Below, one piece after another: positions 19,601 to 27,496 of a stretch of DNA of 64,000 nucleotides; within the stretch, counting starts at the first letter, position 1; the number at the start of each line of letters is the position of its first letter. The position numbers were made by a program, and so were the translations under genes. Where the stretch lies: assembly GCA_024516035.1 (NCBI GenBank), contig CM044961.1:31667051-31731050 (forward strand). Reading direction: 5' to 3'. Under the pieces are notes generated by a model, which had not been told where the DNA came from, made no database searches, and was given only the letters and a program-made list of their open reading frames with translations. The stretch comes from Bactericera cockerelli (taxonomy: Eukaryota > Arthropoda > Insecta > Hemiptera > Triozidae).

Positions 19601-21615
19601 AAAACAGTAAAATTATTTCTTTGGAAAAAACGTTCTTTTAATACCGGATGTGTCGTTTTCGACACGGCAGAAAATTCGACAAAAGCAGCTACCTACCAAT
19701 TAAATATTACAATTTTCTTTAAAACTATATGTTAATAAGCATATTAGCTACCTCTATTAATTTTTTCAGTAAAATAATCGACCAGGAAACACAAGAAATA
19801 ACTAACCAAAGTCGGCAAAACTCCATGCGATGATGCACTCTCGAAATCTCAGCAACAAATGAAAATTTAAAAATGTAAACAAAACAATTCAAAAATCGCG
19901 CTGGATGGATTTGAAGATAAGAAGTCAAGGAACTGTTTCACACTGAAACGATAATGATACTGTATTCTAGTGAATAATTATTGAATCTCAAAGTACCTGT
20001 GTCGAAAACAACACGCTCGGCGTCAAAGGGCTATACAAATCCTATTTTAGTCCGGTTTATGTGGCAGAACTCCCAGAACATTTTCCCACCGGCCGCGCCT
20101 GCTAAGGACCACATTATAAAACAGGATTAAAGTTAAGCTAAGCCAGACACGCCCTCAAGTCGAAGTTTTCAACCAATCAAAGCGCACTATAGCCCGAGGT
20201 AAGGGACAATCTGAACTCTAATCCTGTTTTACAAATCGTCGATACTTTTTTTTTAATGGAGTGGAGGTAAAAATCTTCTAACCCATTCAAGACAAAGAAT
20301 GGGGCTCCGATGCAAAGACCAGTGCATCCTACCCACTAAAAAACCTTCCGCTCCGGAAGAACAGACGAATCGTCGATACTAAAACTGTTAAACTTACGCA
20401 GGCGACTAATCCCTGAAGACACGTTCCTGGATGGGAGGGGCGTCCTTTGTATTCGGGGGGAGGAGCTTGTACCAGCCCGCTGACCTTGAACCCGGACATC
20501 AGCTTTCTGGTTGGTCAGTTCTTCATTGGGGGCAGCTGTGATGAAAAAAGAAGGGGGTCTTAGTGGAAAAGGTCAAAATTTCGAACATTCTGGCTTATAT
20601 CTCGAGCACGGTAAGTCAAAATGTGGCCTTAAAATGAATTAAATGAAAGCTAGTTTTGTCTAATATGTTATTAATTTAAAAAAAAAATAGGTCATCGCGA
20701 TAGATTTCAAGTTCCAGGGCAAAGACTGTCTTAAAATCGGACCCTTTCTCAAGCCAATACTTGAGGAAGGTCATAACTCAAGGACGGTTTGGAATTTTTC
20801 AAATTCTGATAATTTTCCCGAGGTCGAATTTGTATTTTAACATGATCATGTTCCCATAACTTTTCGCTATCTGTTACAGTTTTCTCAGAATAGCCCGGAT
20901 AAATTAAAACCGTACACTCCGTACAGACAGACAGACAACGTCCATAATTTATTTTTATATGTATGTATATTAAGATATTAACCGACCTCAGTAGCTTGAT
21001 CGATAAGGCAGCGGACTTTGAACCTGGAGGTCGGTGGTTCAAGTCCCGGTTTCAGCGTAGATTTAGTAAAGCGAGTTTGAGTAGTTGTGATATCACGAAA
21101 GTGATTAACACAAATATGATAACTTTTTTTTTTAACTTTAACTTATATTAAGATATTGTTTCCACTTTTTTTCATTGTTAATAATAATATTTGTACTGTA
21201 CATACCTATGTCTTCTTATCTAATAAAGTGTTTAGTAATAATAATAAAAATTAGAACACATACTAGTTAGCGTCAATGGCACATTGAATACACCAGTTCT
21301 CTTTCTGTCATTGAAATTAAGCAACGTCTAGTGAGCACTTAAATGGGTGACCATTCAAATTCAAACCCTCGTAAATCTCGTGATGCAGCGATGTTTGCTA
21401 TTCCCGGCCCCACTCAAGCTGGGTGAGGTTAATTTGGCTGGTTTCAGCGAATGAAGGGTGAAAGGTAAAACCGCGTCGTGATATGACCAATATGACCATG
21501 CATTTGAAAGCGACGTTAAGTCCGGATTAAAAAAAGAATTATAAAAGAATTTACCTGAAGATTCTTGGATCAGTAGACTACCAGTGAGAAGACCAATCAG
21601 CACCACATGCAACAT
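13179..21615 (-). CDS. Snake-type trypsin-like serine protease, complete 8-exon gene
   Basis: Spliced CDS: complement of 13179-13652, 14628-14785, 15186-15336, 16133-16268, 16819-16934, 17334-17452, 20398-20535 and 21555-21615. It totals 1353 nt and 450 residues; all junctions are GT-AG and every phase matches. Residues 1-20 look like a signal peptide, so the product should be secreted. Light-chain cysteines are C68 and C73. The triad is H139 (TAAHC), D198 (NDIAVLKL) and S296 (GDSGGP). D290, six residues before the serine, predicts cleavage after Arg/Lys. C218 fits the light-chain disulfide partner. The extra Cys in YLCPHL and the ending [17 protein letters not shown] are typical of the S1A snake/easter group. 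There is no six-cysteine CLIP domain. Oddities are an atypical activation site (residues 89-95) and a 96-residue charged tail. Known relatives act in proteolytic cascades; the substrate here is unknown. Confidence 0.92.
14070..14170. repeat. 100-bp repeat, first copy
   Basis: Shares CCAAGA.TCTATTTTCTGTAG, GTGTGTACTTT and AATGAAACACCCT with 14505-14607. Confidence 0.7.
14190..14480 (-). mobile_element. tRNA-derived SINE, family F
   Basis: Minus-strand head GAATAGCTCAATGGTTAAGC, B box GGGTTCAAACCCC. The body has GTTGACCCAGCAC, GTGTCACTTCTCGCCCATCA and CTACAACACAGGCC. Confidence 0.75.
14505..14607. repeat. 100-bp repeat, second copy
   Basis: Direct repeat of 14070-14170 in protease intron 7. 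A family F SINE lies between the copies. Confidence 0.7.
14628..14785 (-). CDS. Protease exon 7 (substrate pocket)
   Basis: Contains [16 protein letters not shown] and ends HDTCT. The Asp of HDTCT is the S1-pocket residue and predicts trypsin-like specificity. Acceptor TTTCACAG, donor GTAAGG; phase 1 to 0. Confidence 0.92.
14854..14965 (+). mobile_element. SINE family A
   Basis: CCTCAGTAGCTTGACTTG, GTGGTTCAAGTCCCGG, AGCTAATTTGA in intron 6. Confidence 0.7.
14966..15127. repeat. 45-bp tandem repeat, 3.6 copies
   Basis: Units start TTACAA.CA.TGGTTTATAT at 14966, 15011, 15056 and 15101, in intron 6. Confidence 0.9.
15186..15336 (-). CDS. Protease exon 6 (catalytic Asp)
   Basis: Contains NDIAVLKL (D198), RPGC (C218) and ATGWGNTGF, the usual order of an S1A domain. 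Acceptor CTATAG, donor GTAAGT; phase 0 to 1. Confidence 0.92.
15420..15500 (+). repeat. Repeat H fragment
   Basis: AACCATGAGGTCGAACAATG, then ATATGGGATAAAGG. Confidence 0.45.
15893..16010 (-). mobile_element. SINE family D, diverged, abutting exon 5
   Basis: ATCGCCTTTTTTATGCTGCC, then GAACCCGCGACCTCT. The head end is duplicated with the exon 5 edge in the adjacent 96-bp repeat. Confidence 0.6.
15974..16150. repeat. 96-bp tandem duplication covering the exon 5 splice donor
   Basis: GAACCCGCGACCTCT at 15987 and 16083, and ACTCACCA..TAC.TGGGATGG at 16031 and 16127, keep the same 96-bp offset. The copy nearer 16.0 kb is an 18-base exon end plus donor within the intron. Confidence 0.8.
16133..16268 (-). 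CDS. Protease exon 5
   Basis: Encodes the segment between the catalytic His and Asp, with VVRLGGVNF near its start. Donor GTGAGT, acceptor TCTCCGCAG. The last 18 bases and the donor are duplicated 96 bp downstream in the transcript (16031-16054). Confidence 0.88.
16819..16934 (-). CDS. Protease exon 4 (catalytic His)
   Basis: Begins AALGF and ends [10 protein letters not shown]; the His of TAAHC is residue 139. The Cys pair before and in this motif matches chymotrypsin C42-C58. Acceptor CTACTCCAG, donor GTAAGT; phase 0 to 2. Confidence 0.92.
17088..17271 (+). mobile_element. SINE family D
   Basis: TCCTGGTAGCTCAGTGCTA, GTGGGTTCGAAACCC, GGCTTACTGCTGGAATAATG in protease intron 3. Confidence 0.75.
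17334..17452 (-). CDS. Protease exon 3 (light-chain cysteines and activation site)
   Basis: Encodes residues 67-106: CQEFYC, then [12 protein letters not shown], then NEFPHM. NEFPHM matches the EFPHMAALG signature of snake-type proteases once joined to exon 4. The acceptor (CATTGCAG) and first 27 or so exon bases are the right-hand member of a seven-copy tandem array that continues to 17915. Confidence 0.88.
17424..17915. repeat. Minisatellite built from the protease exon 3 splice acceptor, 7 copies
   Basis: Units begin GTGCCAGCAGTAGAACTCCT at about 17427, 17509, 17591, 17657, 17721, 17786 and 17851 (64-82 bp). On the coding strand each holds the pyrimidine tract, an AG acceptor and the first 27 or so bases of exon 3. 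Only the copy at 17452 leads into the rest of the exon. Confidence 0.92.
17970..18108 (+). mobile_element. Tail half of a 5S-type SINE
   Basis: GGCCCAACCCGGGCTGGGTG, GAATGGAGGGTAAAACCCAC, GTGATATGACCATGCAGTTG and CGTTAAACCC. Confidence 0.7.
18138..18286 (-). mobile_element. SINE family A
   Basis: GATGTCACAACTACTCAAAC, GACTTGAACCACCGACCTCC, GATCAAGCTGCTGAG. Confidence 0.75.
18508..18662. mobile_element. piggyBac-like MITE
   Basis: TTAA at 18504-18507 and 18663-18666 flank inverted ends CACATTGACTGCCA and TGGCAGTCAACGTG (13 of 14 match). 155 bp, no coding capacity. Confidence 0.7.
18879..20030. mobile_element. DNA element nested in the hAT-like element
   Basis: Inverted ends CCCTTTGACACCG and CGGCGTCAAAGGG (12 of 13). 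CTAT directly flanks both sides (18875-18878, 20031-20034). The superfamily is unsure; the CCCTTTG ends resemble piggyBac but the duplication is not TTAA. An internal GTGTCGAAAACGACAC-type motif occurs near both ends. Confidence 0.65.
19145..19535. repeat. 60-bp minisatellite, about 6.5 copies
   Basis: Unit contains ATAGGAATGGGAGCTACAAT and GGTCTAGCACTAGCTGCAGT. The plus-strand frame would give a 20-residue hydrophobic repeat ([15 protein letters not shown]), broken by a one-base insertion near 19338. It lies inside the nested DNA element. Confidence 0.9.
20110..20240. mobile_element. MITE, AAACAGGATTA family
   Basis: AAAACAGGATTAAAGTTAAG to CTCTAATCCTGTTTTACAAA, with CAACCAATCAAAGCGCACTA between. 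Confidence 0.7.
20243..20372 (+). repeat. Repeat I, copy 1
   Basis: AATGGAGTGGAGGTAAAAAT, AAGAATGGGGCTCCGATGC, CTCCGGAAGAACAGACGAA. The second copy is at 28518-28655. It lies next to exon 2. Confidence 0.75.
20398..20535 (-). CDS. Protease exon 2 (propeptide)
   Basis: The acceptor follows a T-rich tract (TTTTTTCATCACAG) and the donor is GTAAGT. It encodes about 46 Ser/Arg/Pro-rich residues without cysteine, so this is a linker-like pro-region and not a CLIP domain. Phase 1 to phase 1. Confidence 0.85.
20983..21133 (+). mobile_element. SINE family A, full length
   Basis: GACCTCAGTAGCTTGATCGA to AACACAAATATGATAAC with a T-rich end, in protease intron 1. Confidence 0.8.
21262..21537 (+). mobile_element. 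5S-derived SINE in protease intron 1
   Basis: Head with GCGTCAATGGCACATTGAAT, AAATTAAGCAACGTCTAG and ATGGGTGACCATTC. Central CGGCCCCACTCAAGCTGGGT; tail GATATGACC and GCGACGTTAAG. Nearly complete. Confidence 0.85.
21555..21615 (-). CDS. Protease exon 1 (signal peptide)
   Basis: Encodes [20 protein letters not shown] plus one base of the next codon: a short, strongly hydrophobic leader. The first ATG in frame is at 21615; an upstream in-frame TTG was not used. The donor reads CAG|GTAAAT. A 5S-derived SINE ends only about 20 bases inside intron 1. Confidence 0.85.
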
Positions 21616-21679
21616 CCTCAAGATGAACTTGGAATTTCTTTTAGGAACTAAAGACTAAACTAGATGAGTTCTCATAATG

Positions 21680-21877
21680 GTTGATCGCACATAGAAATAT
21701 GAGCTTCGGAAAGAGCCAACTTTCATCGTTTGACCGAGCACCTAAATGGGAAGTACTGTGTCACCTCTCGTCCATCAGAGGGAAGGCAAACTACGGGATG
21801 GGCAGGCTACAACACAGACCACAAGCGTCTACAGTAGCTCCTGTTTCATGGCCACAAAAAAAGGCTGTTAAAAACTC

Positions 21878-21908
<31 letters not shown>
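21680..21908 (+). mobile_element. SINE family F, 5' truncated, with poly(A)
   Basis: GACCGAGCACCTAAATGGGA, GTCACCTCTCGTCCATCAGA, CTACAACACAGACC, then about 25 A. It lies just upstream of the protease first exon. Confidence 0.75.
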
Positions 21909-21910
<2 letters not shown>

Positions 21911-22240
21911 AAAGTTGGATCACTCCCCAAGCTGGCTACAGAAATAATTTTTCTTTTTATAAGGAGGGGACTGTGGATAGGTTCACAACAGGTACCGCAC
22001 ACCAGAACAAGCTATTAACTACTCGCAATTTTTACTTCATTAACTCGTAACAACTACTTCATTCACTCGCAATTTTTTATTTGCTAAAGAGCTAATTAAT
22101 TACTCTGCTAGGTAGGTACCTTTGTTAATTAGGTACCTATGTGCACTTTGATAACATAGTTATGTGTGAAGAATAATGTAATCTAATCAGTTTTATGCCT
22201 ACCGACCTATGCGATTAAAAGGTTATTAGTTATTATTTAC

Positions 22241-22515
22241 TGGAGTCACTGTGGCAGAGCGAGTTAGCGCGCTAGGCATTGCACACATGGTGACCTGGGT
22301 TCGATTCCCAGCGGGGGAGGATTTTTTCTGCTCTGTACTTGGATGTTCGGGGTCCACTCATACCTCGTGAGGAAAAATGAGTAGCTGCTTTAATGTGAAG
22401 CAGCGACCAGTGGCAGAATCTTAGGCAAAAAATAATACAAGATATTGTAAATTAAAGTGGTAAAGTCCTATGATTCTGCGCTACCCACTAAAATTGTGAC
22501 ATAATAACACAAAGA
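22241..22515 (+). mobile_element. tRNA-derived SINE, family B, full length
   Basis: A box GTGGCAGAGCGAGTTAGCGC and B box GGGTTCGATTCCC. The body has ACCTCGTGAGGAAAAATGAG and CTGCGCTACCCACTAAAATT. Confidence 0.8.
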
Positions 22516-22534
22516 AAAAGCATTATTATTATTA

Positions 22535-22735
22535 TTATTTTATTTACTGGGGTTTTACGTCCTATTCAACAGCTAGGTCATCTCGAGACGGTGTTACCCT
22601 CCATTCGCAGGACACTCACGAACCTGATACCCACATTAGCCCTCCCCAGCCTGGGTTGGGCCGGAATGCCAGCATCACGAAGTCTTCACCTCGTTGGACG
22701 AATGCGTACCGGTGATACCAAGAGTAAAAGTATAG
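22535..22735 (-). mobile_element. 5S-type SINE (central domain and tail)
   Basis: Minus strand: CCAACGAGGTGAAGACTTCG, CGGCCCAACCCAGGCTGGGG, GCGAATGGAGGGTAACACC. Confidence 0.75.
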
Positions 22736-22876
22736 GAGGCTTTTTGAAGTAATGCTGCGCTACCCACGAAAATTATGAAAAGGTCTTGTGATTCACCATG
22801 TACCTTCTTTCATTCACCATAGAAATCATAGTTTAATTTGTTTAAGAGGGTAAGAAAAAAGATTTTGTACAGTTTA

Positions 22877-22877
<1 letters not shown>

Positions 22878-22910
<33 letters not shown>

Positions 22911-22945
22911 CTCTCTCTCTCTGTTCTTCTTCTCTCTCCTTATAC
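22878..22945. repeat. (TC)n microsatellite
   Basis: Uninterrupted TCTC runs. Confidence 0.95.
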
Positions 22946-22959
22946 TATCTAATATAAAT

Positions 22960-23207
22960 ATAAAATAGAAAAAAGGACTACCTACCTACCTATGTTTGTT
23001 TGTTTGTTTGTTTGTCCGGAGTTGTTTAGCCAAAACGGTAAGAGATAGCGAAAAAATGTCTCAGAATTGACCCCCCCAAAACCATTATCGCTTTGTCCAG
23101 AAAAATTATAAAAAGTTGAAAAAGGCATTGCTGTCCAGCAGTACGGCCATGCCTTAGTAAATTTGAAATTTAGTCCCGTTGCAAAGCACGGGCAAACGGC
23201 TAGTACT
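22960..23207 (+). mobile_element. Helitron/Helentron-like short element
   Basis: (TTTG)n near the start. The end has a CCCGTTGCAAAGCACGGG hairpin and CGGCTAGT. Same design as 6560-6799. Confidence 0.4.
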
Positions 23208-23289
23208 ATCTAAAAGGCAGCGAAAGCTTGCCAATGTCAGCTCGGCGTGAAAGATGTCTCGTCCCCCCCTTCCATCTCTTATGCTGGGA

Positions 23290-23430
23290 GAGAAATATTG
23301 AGAGTCCTAAATGAAGGGCGGGGTTATTGCCTTTGGCAATCTCTTCCAAAAACCCTTGTTGGGTGGAAGGCATGGATGTAAAGGTAAAGTGCCCTGAAGT
23401 AATGCGACAGCGGTTCCGGGGCACAACTAC
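23290..23430 (-). repeat. LINE tail type 1 fused to SINE E fragment
   Basis: AAGGGCGGGGTTATTGCC is followed by GGCATGGATGTAAAGGTAAA and GCGGTTCCGGGGCAC, the latter matching 36236 and 46417 in reverse. Confidence 0.5.
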
Positions 23431-23432
23431 CT

Positions 23433-23520
23433 TATAAAACAGGGGTTCCCAAACTGTGGTCTGCGGACCATTGGTGGTCCGTGAAAAGGTTTCACTACCT
23501 TTAAAATAATAAAAAAAAAT
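23433..23520. mobile_element. hAT-type terminal fragment
   Basis: CAGGGGTTCCCAAACTGTGG with a CGGACCATTGGTGGTCCG hairpin, a form common at hAT/Charlie ends. The other end was not found. Confidence 0.35.
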
Positions 23521-23751
23521 TACCCATAATAATAAAAAATATCCTGTTTTATATTTCGGCCCAAGTTTTACATAGCTATACTCACAATGGGGGGGAAAAA
23601 TTATATGGCATTGCAAAATAATAGCATGTAGTAATTGTTTTTTTTTAAAATTTATTATGTAATTTTATAATTATGTTTAACTAACCTGCATCCCAACCTC
23701 TATTGTAAACTCTTATTGAGAAATACAATTATTTTTTTAAATAAAAACAAA

Positions 23752-23930
23752 AGTCTGGCTGGGGGACTATAAACAGGGAATAGACCAGCATTGGCTTGGT
23801 TCTGGGGGCCCTTGTCAATTATTAGCCTCCTTGTAAAGACAGTGGTAGAAGTGCTGACTCATTCCTCCACTGTCTGACTTACATCGTTCACGATGACGCC
23901 ACCCTATGATGATGATGAATAAATAAAAAA
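23752..23930 (+). repeat. Element G
   Basis: GTCTGGCTGGGGGACTATAA to CATCGTTCACGATGACGCCA and (ATG)n; abuts DIP exon D. Confidence 0.75.
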
Positions 23931-23948
23931 AATTCTAGCTATACTCAC

Positions 23949-24077
23949 AATGCACGTGGAGCATCAGTCTCTTGCTTACGGTGGGCGGCACCCCGTTGGC
24001 AGCGATGCACTGGTAGGCGCCCATCTCGGACCTGGTCACCTTGGTCAGGTTCAGGACCTCGCTGTCGACGGAGAACA
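23949..24077 (-). CDS. DIP exon D (second half of Ig2)
   Basis: Encodes FSVDSEVLNLTKVTRSEM, then GAYQCIAANGVPPTVSKR and LMLHVH. Acceptor TTGCTCTCCAG, donor T|GTGAGT; phase 1 to 1, joining exon C correctly. The donor side (16 bases) recurs at 23574-23589. Confidence 0.9.
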
Positions 24078-27000
24078 CTGGAGAGCAAGAATTGAATTGA
24101 ATAAGGAGGCTAATAAGAAGCTTACCCTATGAAGACGGAGCGGGAATGCCTCATTTTTATATATAATTTTTTTTTTTTTAATTTATGACGAATGAGTGTG
24201 TTAAATATTAATAAAAAATTTCTTTAATTTCTCATTACAATTAAAAAAAAAAAAAAAAAAAAAAAAAATTGAATTGAATTATCAATTGGGTACTTTATTG
24301 AATTTCAAAATAATTTTACATAGTTTACATCTCCTAAGCTACGGCTAACTTTTCGGTATATTATTATTATTATTATTTTACACTTTATCAGATATAAACG
24401 GACATAATGTACAATGTAAATAATTATTTAAACAATGAAAAAAATGGAAACAATATATACAATAAAATAAAAAAGAATAGAATAATATATAAAAACATAT
24501 GTCCTAACTAATGGGCGGGGTTATTGCCTATGGCAATCTCTTCCACTAAACCCTTTGCCGTGAAGACTGAGGTCATACTAATGTTGGATTTCAATAGAAG
24601 ATTAAATGAGTGTTGGGTAAAGGAGATTGCCACAGGCAATAACCCCGCCCTTTAGTTAGGACATTAGTATTATTTTCTTCTTTATTTATTTATTTTTTCT
24701 TAATTTTATATTGTAAATATTGTAACTTGTTTTTTCTCTCTTTTTCTCTTTCACTCTCTCTCTCTCTTTCTCTCTCTCTCTGACTCACTCACTCACTCAC
24801 TCACTCACACCTCACACACTGACACACAGACACACACACACAACCACACATGACAGTTAATCACCACTTTGACTGGCTAAGATAACCCTGAAGCACATAC
24901 CACACTCTCTCTCACACACCCACACACACACCCCCACACTCACACACCCACACCCACACACACCCTCACCTTTCTGACTGGACGGTGGGTTGGATCGCAC
25001 GATGATCTCCTTGCTATCCTCCCGCCTCCACGTGATCTTGGGGGCGGGGTACCCCTTGGCTTTGAAGACACCCACACCCACACACCCACACCCACACCCA
25101 CACTCACACCCACACCCCCTCACCTTTCTGACTGGACGGTGGGTTGGATCGCACGATGATCTCCTTGCTATCCTCCCGCCTCCACGTGATCTTGGGGGCG
25201 GGGTACCCCTTGGCCTTGCAGACACCCACACACTCACACACCCACAAACACACACACCCACACACCCACACACCCTCACCTTTCTGACTGGACGGTGGGT
25301 TGGACCGCACGATGATCTCCTTGCTATCCTCCCGCCTCCACGTGATCTTGGGGGCGGGGTACCCCTTGGCCACTCACACACACACACACCCACACCCACA
25401 CCCACACACCCTCACCTTTCTGACTGGTCGGTGGGTTGGATCGCACGATGATCTCCTTGCTATCCTCCCGCCTCCACGTGATCTTGGGGGCGGGGTACCC
25501 CTTGGCCTTGCAGACACCCACACACTCACACACCACACAACACACACACCCACACACCCACACACCCTCACCTTTCTGACTGGACGGTGGGTTGGACCGC
25601 ACGATGATCTCCTTGCTATCCTCCCGCCTCCACGTGATCTTGGGGGCGGGGTACCCCTTGGCCACTCACACACACACACACCCCACACCCACACACCCAC
25701 ACCCACACACCCTCACCTTTCTGACTGGTCGGTGGGTTGGATCGCACGATGATCTCCTTGCTATCCTCCCGCCTCCACGTGATCTTGGGGGCGGGGTACC
25801 CCTTGGCCACTCACACACCCACACCCACACACCCACACCCACACACCCTCACCTTTCTGACTGGACGGTGGGTTGGACCGCACGATGATCTCCTTGCTAT
25901 CCTCCCGCCTCCACGTGATCTTGGGGGCGGGATACCCCTTGGCTTTGAAGACACCCACACCCACACACCCACACCCACACCCACACTCACACCCACACCC
26001 CCTCACCTTTCTGACTGGACGGTGGGTTGGATCGCACGATGATCTCCTTGCTGTCCTCCCGCCTTCACGTGATCTTGGGGGCGGGGAACCCCTTGGCCAC
26101 TCACACACCCACATACCCACACTCACATACACCCATCCACACACCCACACACCCTCACCTTTCTGACTGGACGGTGGGTTGGACCGCACGATGATCTCCT
26201 TGCTATCCTCTCGCCTCCACGTGATCTTGGGGCGGGGTACCCCTTCGCCACTCACACACCCACACCCACACCCACACACCCACACACCCACACCCACACA
26301 CCCTCACCTTTCTGACTGGACGGTGGGTTGGACCGCACGATGATCTCCTTGCTATCCTCCCGCCTCCACGTGATCTTGGGGGCGGGGTACCCCTTGGCCT
26401 TGCAGACACCCACACCCACACACTCACACACCCACACCCACACACCCTCACCTTTCTGACTGGACGGTGGGTTGGACCGCACGATGATCTCCTTGCTGTC
26501 CTCCCGCCTCCACGTGATCTTGGGGGAGGGGTACCCCTTGGCCTTGCAGACACCCACACCCACACACTCACACACCCACACACCCACACCCACACACCCT
26601 CACCTTTCTGACTGGACGGTGGGTTGGATCGCACAATGATCTCCTTGCTGTCCTCCCGCCTCCACGTGATCTTGGGGGCCGGGTACCCCTTCGCCTTGCA
26701 GACCAGCTTGGCGGATCCGCCCTCCGGCACCATCATGTCTCCCGAGGTCTCCTCCGAGCTGATGTCGGGGGGGATGACCACTTCTAGGTACGCCATCTGG
26801 GGGGGGGGGGGGGGGACGAAACCCGAGTTACCCAAAAATAGACACAGGGCTTCCATAAAAGTTTACATAAATTTATGAAACCCGAGTTACTCAAAAATAG
26901 TGCAGACACAGGGCTTCCATAAAAGCTTACATAAAATAATAAAGGGTGATGTGGAAGAGATTTAGGTTTGGGTGGAAGAGATTGTCACAGGCAATAACCC

Positions 27001-27429
27001 CGCCCTTTAGGTAGGACATCAGTATTATTTTCTTCTTCATTAATTCATGTTTCATACTATTTTATCATTTATTTATTTTTTCATAGTATTATACTGTAAA
27101 TATTGTACTTTGTCCTCCTAAAAAAGAGTTGTAGACCATATTTTTAAAGGGTTGCATGGTAGAAATGGGTTCGATAGTAGAAGTCTCACCCAGGCCTGGA
27201 TTTCGCAGAATCTACTCAAAATATCAAAAAACGCAAAAAAAAACTTTAGGGGGATTAATTTTCAGCAAAAATATTTTTGATTTATTCTGAGCAACTCGTA
27301 TTTATTTTCACTGTTATTATTTTTTTTTCAACTTGACCAATTAACATATTTCTGTTGACCTCACCTGTTTGGTCATCGGGTTCGTGTTAACCTGACAATT
27401 CTTCATCTCACTTTTTTGACCTTATGATA

Positions 27430-27496
<67 letters not shown>

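Larger units (their letters stand above)
18685..20101. mobile_element. hAT-like non-autonomous element
   Basis: Inverted ends CAGGCGCGGCCGGTG and CACCGGCCGCGCCTG. The flanking 8-mers CTGAGGAC (18677-18684) and CTAAGGAC (20102-20109) match at 7 of 8 positions, as expected for hAT. Most of its length is another element. Confidence 0.75.

Noticed and set aside
22241..22320. Candidate tRNA genes (here and at many B-box sites)
   Set aside because: Each is the head of a repeated SINE with a family-specific body; none folds as a stand-alone conserved tRNA on inspection.
24857..26856. Long open frames on both strands with repeated Ig-like or VWVCGC/HTHTPTP sequence
   Set aside because: They are readings of the exon C minisatellite and its (CACACC)n spacers. 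Only 26604-26796 has a full exon with acceptor.
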